A stretch of 64,000 nt of DNA from Spongiibacter sp. IMCC21906 (GCF_001010805.1 NZ_CP011477.1:868001-932000), one strand, 5' to 3'. Shown: positions 29,777 through 39,113, numbered from the stretch's first letter. Translations and numbers: made by a program. The notes: a model not told the origin generated them from the letters alone.

Positions 29777-30796
29777 TTATAGAAATAAGCTGGGTTTTAA
29801 CGGCGCGTATTTCCATAGCTCTTTGATGCCCGGCTCTGCGGATAGAACATCGGGGGTACGGTTAAAGAGACTGCTGGCTGATGCAAGATGTGAGGCTTCG
29901 CGCACCACTCTGATTTCCATGCTGGGTTCTCCTTCCACTTTCCAAATCATTTGCTCCACTTCGTCGGGTTTAAAGTCGCGGTATTCAAAGCAGTTGCGAA
30001 TGGTGATGCCTTCTACAGTGCTGATATCCACTTTCATCCGGGTGCCGATAACGTGTCCTGCAGGGATGGTTTCGTTCAGCCAGTGGCTTTGGTGATCCTC
30101 TTCCCAAATGATGGGCTCAAGCTGTTCTTTTACGTCCTTCACTTCAAATCCAAGCGCATCTACCACGCAAAGGGGAGGGATAATCGCGATGCCGCCAAGA
30201 CCACCGCCGCCGGCTACATCTTTGGCTTTAAACTCGTCGACAGTTAGGCCTGCGCCGCAAAAACGCAGTAAGTGCACGCCCTGGCGGGCAATGTCGGTAA
30301 AGGAGGTGTGGGTCATGGTGTTAATGCTGATATTGGGGCCAACCGACAAAATGCCTGCCCAAATGCGAGTCATGTCCCAAATGCCGCCACCAGTGAAGGT
30401 CACCTTGTGCTGCAGCGCTAAAGCGTGAATTTTTTTGGCAACGTCAGGGTTGAGCCGGAATGGATTGCAGGATTCTGCACCATGACAAAGTATGTTAGCG
30501 CCAGCAGACATCAGGCGTTGGTAGGAAATCAGGTTATCTTCAAGTCGGTCTGAGACCGCGACAAAAGCCAAGTCGGCGTCGAGCTTGCTGTAATCGGCGT
30601 GGTCGCAGTCTTCGACTAACAAGCCAATTGCTTCACGGCCCAGCAGGGTTCCCAGGTCTTGGCCGACTTTGTCGCCAGCGCGGTTATAGGCACCTACAAT
30701 GTCCCAGCCTTTATCCAATGCAAAGCCCGCAAGCTGTTTGCCGACAAAGCCAAGGCCGTATACTGCAATGCGTGGCGAGATTTTTGGAGGTTTCAT
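29777..30796 (-). CDS. Dihydrodipicolinate-reductase-like NAD(P)-binding oxidoreductase
   Basis: 339 residues. The N-terminal Rossmann fold starts RIAVYGLGFVGKQLAGFAL. The domain order then resembles 2,4-diaminopentanoate dehydrogenase / DapB-like enzymes (CHGAESCNPFR, FTGGGIWDMTRIWAG), not true DapB. It probably oxidises or reduces an amino- or oxo-acid-type substrate; the identity is unknown. SD AGGA lies before ATG 30796. It is divergent from a TetR gene 61 bp away, which may regulate it. Confidence 0.72.
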   Translation of the reverse strand: MKPPKISPRIAVYGLGFVGKQLAGFALDKGWDIVGAYNRAGDKVGQDLGTLLGREAIGLLVEDCDHADYSKLDADLAFVAVSDRLEDNLISYQRLMSAGANILCHGAESCNPFRLNPDVAKKIHALALQHKVTFTGGGIWDMTRIWAGILSVGPNISINTMTHTSFTDIARQGVHLLRFCGAGLTVDEFKAKDVAGGGGLGGIAIIPPLCVVDALGFEVKDVKEQLEPIIWEEDHQSHWLNETIPAGHVIGTRMKVDISTVEGITIRNCFEYRDFKPDEVEQMIWKVEGEPSMEIRVVREASHLASASSLFNRTPDVLSAEPGIKELWKYAPLKPSLFL

Positions 30797-30857
30797 GCTA
30801 GTATTTCCTGTCTGAGTTATTGGTTTTAGATGTTTTGCCCTTGGCGACTAAAATAAA

Positions 30858-31508
30858 ATGCAGAAAGACACACAGCACCAGCTTATTCGTCCCAATGACG
30901 CCATGCGTCGTCGGCCAAAGCAGGGGCGTTCCATAAAAGTGGTCAATGCCATTGTCGACGCCGCTTATCGTATTCTGGTTGAGCATGGCCGCGATGCCTT
31001 ATCAACGACCTCTATCGAGGTTGTTTCTGGTGTGCCCAAGTCGTCTATTTATCAATACTTTCCAAATCTTGATGCCATTGTTTTTGAGGTTTACCGCTTA
31101 GTTATACGAAAGCAGCATCTCAAAGGTTACAGTGAGTTTCCCAGCGACAAAGACCTTACCGTCATGTCGTTTATTTATTGGTTGCTAGACTGGTCTATTG
31201 AAATTCATCGCGAAGTTTTAGAAATTGATAAAACTTTACTGTTGGAGCACAAGGGGTTTTGGGATGCATGGCAAGAGCTTGATGCCAATATCGCGCCCGA
31301 TAGTTCTACAGAATCGTTTATCTATGACAAGCTAAAATCCTGCTCTGATTTCAAACCCTCCAATAATGATATGCTGCGTGTTCATGCCTTGGGTCGCGCT
31401 GTTCAGCTTCTTGTCTATTCGTTAATTAGCGACAATATAGACTTTATTGATGACCCCGAATTCCGCAGTACGCTAGCTAAAATGTGCTACGCCATTTTTT
31501 CAGAATAA
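30858..31508 (+). CDS. TetR/AcrR-family transcriptional regulator
   Basis: 216 residues. The N-terminal HTH spans about 25-75 (IVDAAYRILVEHGRDALSTTSIEVVSGVPKSSIYQYFPNLDAIVFEVY), classic TetR with the YQYF recognition helix. The C-terminal ligand domain is helical and not recognised. The gene is visibly more AT-rich than the core genes around it. It is divergent from the dehydrogenase gene and upstream of the sulfotransferase-SDR group; a local regulatory role is inferred. Confidence 0.9.
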   Translation: MQKDTQHQLIRPNDAMRRRPKQGRSIKVVNAIVDAAYRILVEHGRDALSTTSIEVVSGVPKSSIYQYFPNLDAIVFEVYRLVIRKQHLKGYSEFPSDKDLTVMSFIYWLLDWSIEIHREVLEIDKTLLLEHKGFWDAWQELDANIAPDSSTESFIYDKLKSCSDFKPSNNDMLRVHALGRAVQLLVYSLISDNIDFIDDPEFRSTLAKMCYAIFSE

Positions 31509-31954
31509 TGTCGAAATATTAGAAAAAACGGATGTTTCGAATTTTATGAAAATAACTTACCCATTTTTTTTACTTAAATCCACAATAAACAAAGTGCTTT
31601 GATCTTGTAGGGTGTCTGCGCATGCCTGAAAAATATGTATAAACATAAATGTAAACGAAGTGGTGTTTTTATTTTCTTTTAAATCAGTAGCTTGGCGTTG
31701 ATTTTTGTTGTCTGGAAAGCTGACCTGCATTTCCTTGTTCCCATCTTGTTGTCGTTGCTATATTGATCCTCGAAATAAAAATAACCCGGTCTTCAGAATT
31801 TTCTTAGAAGTCCTTATATAAAATAACGAAGTGAAATTTTCAGTTTCCGTATGATTATCTGCGTGGCTAATTTCAGTAGTTAGATTCTGTGGTCGGTGTT
31901 ATATCGCGAAACTCCAGTGAGTTTTAATCTTTAATAATAAATTCAGGTGATGTA
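31509..31954 (+). other. AT-rich 446-bp gap between tetR and the sulfotransferase gene
   Basis: No credible ORF on either strand. The sequence is notably AT-rich, with several TATA-like boxes (for example TATATAA near 31816) but no pair I can defend as a promoter. It probably holds the promoter of the sulfotransferase-SDR genes, and AGGTGAT precedes ATG 31955. Confidence 0.4.
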
Positions 31955-33148
31955 ATGACAAGTCAAACAGAAAGTGCCGATGCTCCAGTAATGCCAGACC
32001 CGATTCCGTTTTATGTTAATGATTTACTTGCGGCCGCAACGGAAGCAACAGGGTTGTCTGATTTTGGTGATAGGGGCTTTACCAAAGGTTTGGAGATTCT
32101 GTGTAATTCCCTTCGTAATGAGGCAAGCCTTCATGAGGGTGGTGTGATCGGGCAGGGCCAAGAAATTTTACGCTTGTTGGTAAACCGCTTGCGCTATATC
32201 GATGATGTAAAACGTCACCCAGAAATTCTCGATGAGAAGATCGAAGCCCCAATTGTGGTGGCAGGTCTGCCTCGAACCGGCACGTCTAAGTTGCAGCGCG
32301 TTATGTCAGGCGACCCTGATGTGCAGCGTTTGGAAGTGTGGCGCTTGTTAAATCCCGCACCGTTTCCCGGTGAAGAAGCGGGCAATCCAGAAGGCCGGAT
32401 CGAGTTTGCGAAATTTGTTGAAGATACTTTTCGAACCCAGTTTCCGGGTTGGATGGCGCGCCACCCCATGGAAGCGCAGGAGCCAGACGAAGAGTTGTTC
32501 ATCATGGAGATGTCTTTTGAATCATCCGTCTCCGCGATGCTTGCCAGGGCGCCAACTTTCCGGGAGTTTTCAGTAGAGTGCGACCCGCGGCCCACCTACA
32601 AAATTTTATTTGAAATGATGCAGTATTTGCAGTGGCAAGATGGTGGAGCGAAAGGTCGGCCATGGATTATGAAGTCGCCGGTACACGTCGGTTACCTCGA
32701 TATTTTGTTTGAGTTTTTCCCTGATGCAACGGTTGTTCATTGCCATCGTGACCCGGTAAAAACAGTGCCTTCTTTCGCCACGACGATTTATGAGCTGCGC
32801 AAAACCACAACCAATGATATTGATGCAGAGGAAGTGGGGCAGGAGTGGTTTGAATACTGGGCATCGTTGACGGACCGCTATTTGAAGGTGCGAGACAGTT
32901 TGCCGCTAGACCGTATTGTGAATGCAAACTTTTCAGAAATTTGTGATGACCCTGTGGCCGTTATTGAGCGCATTTATGAAAAGGCTGGGCGAAAAATGAC
33001 GCCGGAAGCGATTGAGGGCTGCAAAAATTATAACGAGAGTCGCCCTGCTCACCACTGGGGTAAATACAGCTATACCTTAGAGGAATACGGCTTGAGCGAA
33101 GACGCGATTAAAGCGCGGTTTTCTGAGTACCTGAAAATTTTTGGCTAA
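31955..33148 (+). CDS. PAPS-dependent sulfotransferase family protein
   Basis: 397 residues. The 5'-phosphosulfate loop is PIVVAGLPRTGTSKLQRVMS (about 90-108) and the 3'-phosphate site is VVHCHRDPVKTVPSF. This places it in the Sulfotransfer_3 type, common in actinobacterial and marine proteobacterial lipid or steroid loci. It would transfer sulfate to an alcohol or amine; the acceptor is unknown. It is followed by a DUF1214-like gene (52 bp) and an SDR, a recurring trio. Confidence 0.85.
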   Translation: MTSQTESADAPVMPDPIPFYVNDLLAAATEATGLSDFGDRGFTKGLEILCNSLRNEASLHEGGVIGQGQEILRLLVNRLRYIDDVKRHPEILDEKIEAPIVVAGLPRTGTSKLQRVMSGDPDVQRLEVWRLLNPAPFPGEEAGNPEGRIEFAKFVEDTFRTQFPGWMARHPMEAQEPDEELFIMEMSFESSVSAMLARAPTFREFSVECDPRPTYKILFEMMQYLQWQDGGAKGRPWIMKSPVHVGYLDILFEFFPDATVVHCHRDPVKTVPSFATTIYELRKTTTNDIDAEEVGQEWFEYWASLTDRYLKVRDSLPLDRIVNANFSEICDDPVAVIERIYEKAGRKMTPEAIEGCKNYNESRPAHHWGKYSYTLEEYGLSEDAIKARFSEYLKIFG

Positions 33149-33200
33149 CGACTCGTTACATGTCTTTTAAGCTGGTGTAACCATTGGGGAGTTATCAAAA

Positions 33201-34397
33201 ATGATCAGTTATCAACTTGAAAATTGGCGTGCTAGCGCGCCTCTCAGTACAGAGTCGCCAGAAATATGGGAGGCGCTGTCAGCCGCTATTAATCAGTTGC
33301 AGGGGATAGTCTGGGATGATCCTCGAATAGCCGATGAAATGGCCCGGGCAGAAGGTGTGCGGTATTTAACTCGACTTATTGCCGGTGCAATCCCAATGAC
33401 GATGGAGGCGTGGAACCCGGAATATCCGAGCTTCTTTACCTTTTTATCCTCTCGTATTCAGTATGGCCTTCCGGCTACCGATGCGCTGTATCAATGGGCG
33501 CCGATACATGGCGACTATGTGTATCGTATTAAGGGCCGCCGTGGTTCCGCGCATATGATGGATATAGAAACCCGCGAGGGACATTTTGCGCATATTGGCA
33601 GCTGGGCGCTGTGTGATCGCTGCAGTGAATTTGAATGCGATGAGGATGGCAATCTTGAAATTGTGCTGAGCAAAACCGAGCAACCCGGCAACTGGGTGAA
33701 AATTCCCGATGGCCTGGGTGATCTTATTTTTCGTCAATATTTTTATGATTGGGTAAACGAAGAGCCGGTACAGCTGCAAATAAGCCGTGACGGAGCGCGT
33801 TATCCGGCGCCACCGATCAGTCCAAAACTGATTGCCCAGCGCACACAGTTACTCATCGATTGGTTGTATAACCTGCCCGCATTTTTTGCTGAGCAGGTGA
33901 AAAGCTATTACCAAGATGCGGTAAACACCTTGCGAATCGATGAGGTTTCTATTGGTTGGGCAGAGCTGCGTTATGGCAAAGCCTGCTATGAATGTGAGCC
34001 GGATGAGGCACTGATAATTGAAGTGGTGCCGCCCGAAGCCAAGTACTGGAGTATTCAACTTTACAGCCAATATTGGGATGCGCGGGACTGGAATCTTCGG
34101 CAGACGTCTGTCAATGGCTTTCAGGCAGTGTTGAGTGATGATGGTGTGTTTAGGGCGGTTATTTCCCATGAAGATCCGGGGGTTGTCAATTGGCTGGATG
34201 CAGCAAATCATCGCACTGGATTGCTGTCGTTGCGTTATTTTCGGGCCAAGACGGCACCTGTTCCAACGATCCGTCGCGTGAAGTTGTCAGAGCTGTCTTC
34301 CATTATCACTGACCCAAAACTTCTTATTTCTGTTGATCAGCGAAATGAGGTGTTGAGAGAACGGGCTGAGTCAGTGGTGAGGCGAGCATGTCTTTAG
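33201..34397 (+). CDS. DUF1214-like protein of unknown function
   Basis: 398 residues, soluble, no signal peptide. The C-terminal part (about 255-375) has DEALIIEVVPPEAKYWSIQLYSQYW followed by RYFRAKTAPVPTIRRVKLSEL, which resembles the DUF1214 beta domain. The N-terminal half is unassigned. GGGGAG lies 9 bp before ATG 33201. It sits between a sulfotransferase and an SDR in the same orientation and probably in one transcript. It may bind or modify the same lipophilic substrate; this is inference. Confidence 0.6.
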   Translation: MISYQLENWRASAPLSTESPEIWEALSAAINQLQGIVWDDPRIADEMARAEGVRYLTRLIAGAIPMTMEAWNPEYPSFFTFLSSRIQYGLPATDALYQWAPIHGDYVYRIKGRRGSAHMMDIETREGHFAHIGSWALCDRCSEFECDEDGNLEIVLSKTEQPGNWVKIPDGLGDLIFRQYFYDWVNEEPVQLQISRDGARYPAPPISPKLIAQRTQLLIDWLYNLPAFFAEQVKSYYQDAVNTLRIDEVSIGWAELRYGKACYECEPDEALIIEVVPPEAKYWSIQLYSQYWDARDWNLRQTSVNGFQAVLSDDGVFRAVISHEDPGVVNWLDAANHRTGLLSLRYFRAKTAPVPTIRRVKLSELSSIITDPKLLISVDQRNEVLRERAESVVRRACL

Positions 34398-34462
34398 TTT
34401 TAGGCTGAGTTACCTGGTTAGATTCAGGTTGTTTATCTACAATAACAGTAAGGAAAAATAGC

Positions 34463-35239
34463 ATGTCTTATTTAGAAGAGCTTTTTAGTAATAAAGGTCG
34501 CGTTGCACTGGTAACGGGTTCGGGTAGTGGTATGGGCGTAAACTTTGCCAAAGCGCTGGCAAAATCAGGTGCAAGCGTTATCTGTGCTGCTCGCCGGGTG
34601 GATAAGGTTGAAGAGGTCGCCAAAGAAATTAATGCTGCGGGTGGTAAAGCGGTCGCTTTCGCGCTGGATATCGGTGATTCGGCGAGCGTTAAAAATGTTT
34701 TTGATCAAGCCGAAGAAGCATTTGGGCCGGTCGATATTTTGGTTAATAACGCAGGGCAAATTCAGTTTAAGCCTTTTCCTGATGTTGAAGACGATGAGTG
34801 GAGTAACCTAATCAATGTAAACTTGACGGGCACTATGCGTATGGCCAGAGAGTTTTCCAAACGGCTTACGCCACTGGATAAGCCGGGCAGCATTATCAAT
34901 ATTACTTCTATCACCGGCATGCAGACCTTAAAAAATGTGCCATGCTACGGCAGTGTAAAAGCGGCCTTGAATCAGCTGACCAAGCAGATTGCGGCGGACC
35001 TCTTTGAGACCAAAATTCGGTGTAATGCGATTGCCCCCGGTTATTTCATGACCGAAATGGTGGATTGGTATTTTGAAACCGAGCAGGGCCAGGCGGAAGT
35101 GGCAAGATTGCCATCCAAGCGCATTGGTGATGTGAAAGAATTAGAGGGCACCTTATTGTTGCTCAGCAGCCAAGCTTCAAGTTTTGTGAACGGTGCGGTT
35201 ATTCCGGTTGATTACGGCCACAGCATTGTACTTGCTTAA
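34463..35239 (+). CDS. Short-chain dehydrogenase/reductase
   Basis: 258 residues, classical SDR. Cofactor motif TGSGSGMG (about 19-26), NNAG, catalytic Ser149 in NITSITG, Tyr162 and Lys166 in YGSVK, and PGYFMTEM after the active site. The AARR segment after beta-2 suggests NADP(H) preference. It oxidises or reduces a secondary alcohol or ketone. AAGGAAAA precedes ATG 34463. It is last of the sulfotransferase group and is closed by a strong hairpin. Confidence 0.9.
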   Translation: MSYLEELFSNKGRVALVTGSGSGMGVNFAKALAKSGASVICAARRVDKVEEVAKEINAAGGKAVAFALDIGDSASVKNVFDQAEEAFGPVDILVNNAGQIQFKPFPDVEDDEWSNLINVNLTGTMRMAREFSKRLTPLDKPGSIINITSITGMQTLKNVPCYGSVKAALNQLTKQIAADLFETKIRCNAIAPGYFMTEMVDWYFETEQGQAEVARLPSKRIGDVKELEGTLLLLSSQASSFVNGAVIPVDYGHSIVLA

Positions 35240-35266
35240 TATGGTGCTTGCTTAATCTGGCTGGAA

Positions 35267-35310
35267 CACAATACCGGTGGCCACAGTAGCCATCGGTATT
35301 GTGGTTTCTT
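35267..35310 (+). terminator. Long hairpin after the SDR gene
   Basis: A 15-bp stem (35267-35281 with 35289-35303, one G-U pair) with a 7-nt loop starts 28 bp after the SDR stop. The tail is GTTTCTT rather than a pure T-run. It probably ends the sulfotransferase-SDR transcript. Confidence 0.7.
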
Positions 35311-35522
35311 GCGTCTTTTCGGGTGCAGCTTACCTTGGGATATATGGGTCACTCTCCTGTTGCAGGCCCTAGCTCCCCTTTCTTAATTGGCTCTGCGCGT
35401 TTTTGGATATGTGCCCAATTGAATGCGTCGGTGGCCTCTAATCTGTCCTTTGTTGCACTGGTTCCCGTCTGCATAAACAGTCATAATCCCCAGCTATTTT
35501 AAAGGCGCGGAGCATTCGCTTC

Positions 35523-36476
35523 ATGAATTTATCCCGTATCGATCTTAATTTACTGGTCTACCTCGATGTATTGCTGCGGGAGAAGAATGTTACCCGTGCT
35601 TCCGAGCAGTTGGGTATTACCCAGCCTGCTTTGAGTAATGGTTTGCGGCGGCTGCGTGACTTATTCAATGACCCTTTGCTGGTGCGTACCAGCGAGGGCA
35701 TGACACCGACTGAGCGGGCGTTGGAATTGCAGCCGCAGGTTAGAAATATTTTGGCCTCGGTGGAGCAGGCGGTATTGCCGGTCTCGGCGTTTAATGTGGC
35801 GGACAGTTCGAGAATTTTCAGGGTTATGGCCAGCGATTATGCTGAGTCCACCTTGCTGACCCAGTTGTTATTTAGGCTTAGAGACGAGGCGCCAAATGTG
35901 ACGCTGGATATTCTCACGCCCAGTGATGTGACTTTTCAAGATTTGGAACAGGGTAAAATCGATATGGCGTTAAATCGCTTTGATCGGTTGCCCCAGTCAT
36001 TCCATCAAGCGACGGTATGGCGGGATAATTTTTCTTGTTTGATGAGTAAAGATAATCCCGCTGCGCAGCATTTTGATATGGATGCTTTCCTGGCTGCGCC
36101 GCATATTTGGGTAAGTAAGACGGGGATGGGTGTGGGCCGGGGCATGAGCCAGCGCGATTCTCAGCGTCTGGGTTGGGTAGATGAAGCGTTGGCAGAATTT
36201 GGCCACGAGCGACAAATTCGGGTATTTACTCGGCATTATCAAGTGGCGGCGCTGTTAGCTCGACATCAAGATTTGATTGTGACCCTGCCTAGTCAAATGG
36301 CCCGGCTTTATGTGGAAGATACCCACCTGGTGGAGCGCAAACCGCCGTTTATGATTATCCCTATCGAGCTGAAGTTAGCTTGGAGTCCGCTGTTACAACA
36401 TGATCCGGGGCACATTTGGTTGCGTCGGCGCATTGTCGATATCGGTCAGGAAATTATTGCTAATTCCCAAGTGTAG
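35523..36476 (+). CDS. LysR-family transcriptional regulator
   Basis: 317 residues. The N-terminal winged HTH (about 4-63, LLVYLDVLLREKNVTRASEQLGITQPALSNGLRRLRDLF) has the SNGL variant seen in NodD/SyrM-type LysR proteins. The effector domain RVMASDYAESTLLTQLL follows. The ligand is unknown. It stands alone on the same strand after the SDR terminator, so it may regulate the preceding cluster or a distant locus. Confidence 0.9.
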   Translation: MNLSRIDLNLLVYLDVLLREKNVTRASEQLGITQPALSNGLRRLRDLFNDPLLVRTSEGMTPTERALELQPQVRNILASVEQAVLPVSAFNVADSSRIFRVMASDYAESTLLTQLLFRLRDEAPNVTLDILTPSDVTFQDLEQGKIDMALNRFDRLPQSFHQATVWRDNFSCLMSKDNPAAQHFDMDAFLAAPHIWVSKTGMGVGRGMSQRDSQRLGWVDEALAEFGHERQIRVFTRHYQVAALLARHQDLIVTLPSQMARLYVEDTHLVERKPPFMIIPIELKLAWSPLLQHDPGHIWLRRRIVDIGQEIIANSQV

Positions 36477-36698
36477 GGCGGCTTTAACTCATTCTGTAGT
36501 GTCTTTGGCTGCGTGGCTAAGGTGGCGAGCAGCAGGGTCATAGATGGTTTCTTTGGCGGAGCTTGAGGCCCTCCCTGACTTAATTAGAGCGGTCTTGGCA
36601 TTCAAAGTGACCCTTTAATGGGCGTATTCCTTGCCTCGCACATGACCTGCGCCGGCAAAACTGGCATCATGGTCCGTTCACTTTTAAGGGAGGCTCCT

Positions 36699-37163
36699 AT
36701 GAATATTGCGAACAACTGTGTTGTTGCATTTCACTACACACTAACTGATGACGAAGGTAACGAACTCGATTCGTCCACGGGCAAGGAGCCATTGGCCTAC
36801 CTGCACGGTCATCGTGGCATTATCCCCGGCCTTGAAAAAGAGCTGGAAGGCAAAGCCGCTGGCGATGCGATGAAAGTTACCGTACAACCTAGCGAAGGCT
36901 ACGGCGAATTAAACCCTGAATTGGTGCAAGCGGTTCCCCGGGAAGCTTTCCAGGGCGTTGACCAAATCGAAGTGGGGATGCAGTTTCAAGCCCAAGGCGA
37001 AGGCGGTCAGGCGCAAATGGTTGTGGTGAAAGACGTCAATGACGAAAGCGTCACCGTTGATGCCAACCATCCTCTGGCAGGTCAAACTCTGCATTTTGAC
37101 GTAAGCGTTGAAAATGTACGCGAAGCGACAGAAGAAGAGTTGTCTCACGGACACGTACATTAA
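36699..37163 (+). CDS. SlyD-like FKBP-type peptidyl-prolyl isomerase
   Basis: 154 residues from ATG 36699 with SD AGGGAGG. The FKBP domain with insert-in-flap (IF) chaperone domain is seen: VVAFHYTLTDDEGNELDSS, YLHGHRGIIPGLEKELEGK, then VTVDANHPLAGQTLHFDV. The C-terminus is a short HGHVH, not the long His/Cys metal tail of E. coli SlyD. It is a cytosolic folding catalyst. An in-frame upstream extension of 27 codons is rejected. Confidence 0.9.
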   Translation: MNIANNCVVAFHYTLTDDEGNELDSSTGKEPLAYLHGHRGIIPGLEKELEGKAAGDAMKVTVQPSEGYGELNPELVQAVPREAFQGVDQIEVGMQFQAQGEGGQAQMVVVKDVNDESVTVDANHPLAGQTLHFDVSVENVREATEEELSHGHVH

Positions 37164-37188
37164 TTAAGCGTCCGTCGCGATTATGAAA

Positions 37189-37213
37189 GGGGCGTCTTAC
37201 GCCCCGTTCTTTT
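37189..37213 (+). terminator. Intrinsic terminator of the FKBP gene
   Basis: GGGGCGT (37189-37195) and ACGCCCC (37199-37205) with loop CTT, followed by GTTCTTTT. Confidence 0.82.
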
Positions 37214-37334
37214 CCATTCCCATCTTATCCCCAAGTTTGCGCTGAAACATTAGCGAATTCAGGCGTGGCAGCCTAAGCTGGCAAGAAACCTGCTTACTTT
37301 TATAGAACATCAGTAAGGATGCTAGAAGGGGATT

Positions 37335-38270
37335 TTGCGTTTGCCTGTGTCGACACGCTATTCGGATTTCGCGGTTTTTTTGCAGCAAGAAGCGCTGCCG
37401 GAAAGCTATGCGCTGCAAGCAGAAGCTTACCTGTTACCGTTTTTAGATCGGCTCTTTGATGCGGTGCAAAGCGGGGCTGTGACCTGCTTTGGTGTGCACG
37501 GTGCTCAGGGCAGCGGTAAATCGACCTTTGCCGCCCTAATCAAATGGTATCTTGAGGCGCAGCGTGGCTTGAGGGTTGTACAGCTTTCTTTAGATGACTT
37601 TTATCTTGCTCGTGACCAACGGCAAGTCCTTGCCGAAACGGTGCACCCGCTCTTTGCGACCCGAGGGGTACCTGGCACCCACGATGTTGAATTAGCGATA
37701 CACACTATTCATTCGTTGGTGAAGTTATCTTCCCATGAGAGCTTGGCTATTCCTCGGTTTGATAAAGCGCGTGACGATCGCTGCCCAGAGGCTGAGTGGC
37801 CTATACAGAGCGGACCAGTGGATCTGATTGTATTTGAGGGCTGGTGCGTAGGTGCCCCGGCTCAAACTGCTGCAGAGTTGCTCCCCCCCGTCAATGCCCT
37901 TGAAGCGAATGACGATGCCGACGGGCGCTGGCGCAATGCTGTAAATGACGCCTTAGCCGGGCCATATCAGCAACTGTTTGCCCACATTGATTATTTGCTG
38001 ATGCTCAAGGCTCCGGGGTTTGATTGCGTGGCCGGTTGGCGGCTTGAGCAGGAGCAAAAACTGGCAGCTCGCTTGTTGCAGCGCGGTCAACTCGGTGAGG
38101 CGAGTGAGCTCATGGATGCCGACGGCATTGCACGGTTTGTGCAGTTTTATCAACGACTAACGCAGCACTGCCTTGCCTGCCTACCCAGTGAGGCAGACTG
38201 TGTGATGACGATGGCTGATAACCGCGATATTACCGCGGTGCAGTATCTTCGGGAGCCGACAGATGACTGA
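37335..38270 (+). CDS. Glycerate kinase, D-glycerate 3-kinase (GLYK) type
   Basis: 311 residues of the phosphoribulokinase/uridine-kinase P-loop group. Walker A GAQGSGKST (about 57-65), QLSLDDFYL, the RFDKARDDRCPEAEW motif and VDLIVFEGWCVG match plant-type D-glycerate 3-kinase. It would phosphorylate D-glycerate to 3-phosphoglycerate. TTG 37335 is the longest start; AAGGGG lies only 3 bp before it, so TTG 37341 is also plausible. The gene overlaps the next by 8 bp. Its neighbours suggest it recycles glycerate from glucosylglycerate. Confidence 0.82.
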   Translation: MRLPVSTRYSDFAVFLQQEALPESYALQAEAYLLPFLDRLFDAVQSGAVTCFGVHGAQGSGKSTFAALIKWYLEAQRGLRVVQLSLDDFYLARDQRQVLAETVHPLFATRGVPGTHDVELAIHTIHSLVKLSSHESLAIPRFDKARDDRCPEAEWPIQSGPVDLIVFEGWCVGAPAQTAAELLPPVNALEANDDADGRWRNAVNDALAGPYQQLFAHIDYLLMLKAPGFDCVAGWRLEQEQKLAARLLQRGQLGEASELMDADGIARFVQFYQRLTQHCLACLPSEADCVMTMADNRDITAVQYLREPTDD

Positions 38271-39066
38271 TACACGTCCTGATATTGTTTTTACCGATTT
38301 AGACGGCACCTTGCTGGATCACGACGATTATTCCTTTGCCGCCGCCAGTGAGGCGCTGGCGCTGTTAAATAGCAACGCTGTGCCCTGGATCATGAATACC
38401 AGCAAAACCTGTGCGGAATTGCGGGTGCTAGGTCGCCAGTTGGAGAATACGCACCCCTTTATTGTTGAGAATGGCGCTGCCGTGGTGGGGGATTTCCCCG
38501 GTGCTGACGACAGACTTGGCGGCTTGCCGTGCAAGCGTTTTGCTCCCGCCAGGGCAGAGATAGTCACGCTGCTTGAACAGTGGCGGGAGCAGTATAAATT
38601 CACCTTTTATGGTTTTTTCGATTTAGATACCAAGGCCTTGGCAGATATTGCTGGTTTAACGGAAGAGCAGGCGGCACTGGCCTTGCAGCGGGATTTTTCT
38701 GAGCCTATTAATTGGCAAGACAGTGACGAACGCCTGCAACAATTTTTGGGTATGCTGGAGGCGGTCGGTTTACAGGCATTGGGGGGTGGTCGCTTTATCC
38801 ATGTGATGGGAAATACCGACAAAGGTAAGGCCATGCGTTGGCTGGCAGCGCAACTGTACCCGGAGCAGACGCCGCGGATCATTGCGTTAGGGGACAGTGG
38901 CAACGATGTGGCGATGCTAGCGGCTGCCGATGTGGGAGTGGTGATTCGCTCTCCACATCACTCGGCTCCCGATATTCCCAAGCCCTCAGGTAGACTGATT
39001 TACAGCGAAGAGTTTGGTCCCGCTGGCTGGAATACGGCAATAAAAGCTTTGTTGGGTGGCTCCTGA
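38263..39066 (+). CDS. HAD-IIB phosphatase, glucosyl/mannosyl-3-phosphoglycerate phosphatase type
   Basis: 267 residues. Motif I DLDGTLLDHDDYSFAAA, motif II NTSKT, the MPGP-family IVENGAAV, and motif IV GDSGNDVAML are intact. Known members remove the 3-phosphate from mannosyl- or glucosyl-3-phosphoglycerate. Because the adjacent synthase is GpgS-like, glucosyl-3-phosphoglycerate is the likely substrate. The start overlaps the kinase gene by 8 bp, with GGGAG about 7 bp upstream. Confidence 0.85.
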   Translation: MTDTRPDIVFTDLDGTLLDHDDYSFAAASEALALLNSNAVPWIMNTSKTCAELRVLGRQLENTHPFIVENGAAVVGDFPGADDRLGGLPCKRFAPARAEIVTLLEQWREQYKFTFYGFFDLDTKALADIAGLTEEQAALALQRDFSEPINWQDSDERLQQFLGMLEAVGLQALGGGRFIHVMGNTDKGKAMRWLAAQLYPEQTPRIIALGDSGNDVAMLAAADVGVVIRSPHHSAPDIPKPSGRLIYSEEFGPAGWNTAIKALLGGS

Positions 39067-39113
39067 AACCAGGAGCCAGCGGATAACGATAAGACAGTTT
39101 AATAGGATGTGAA

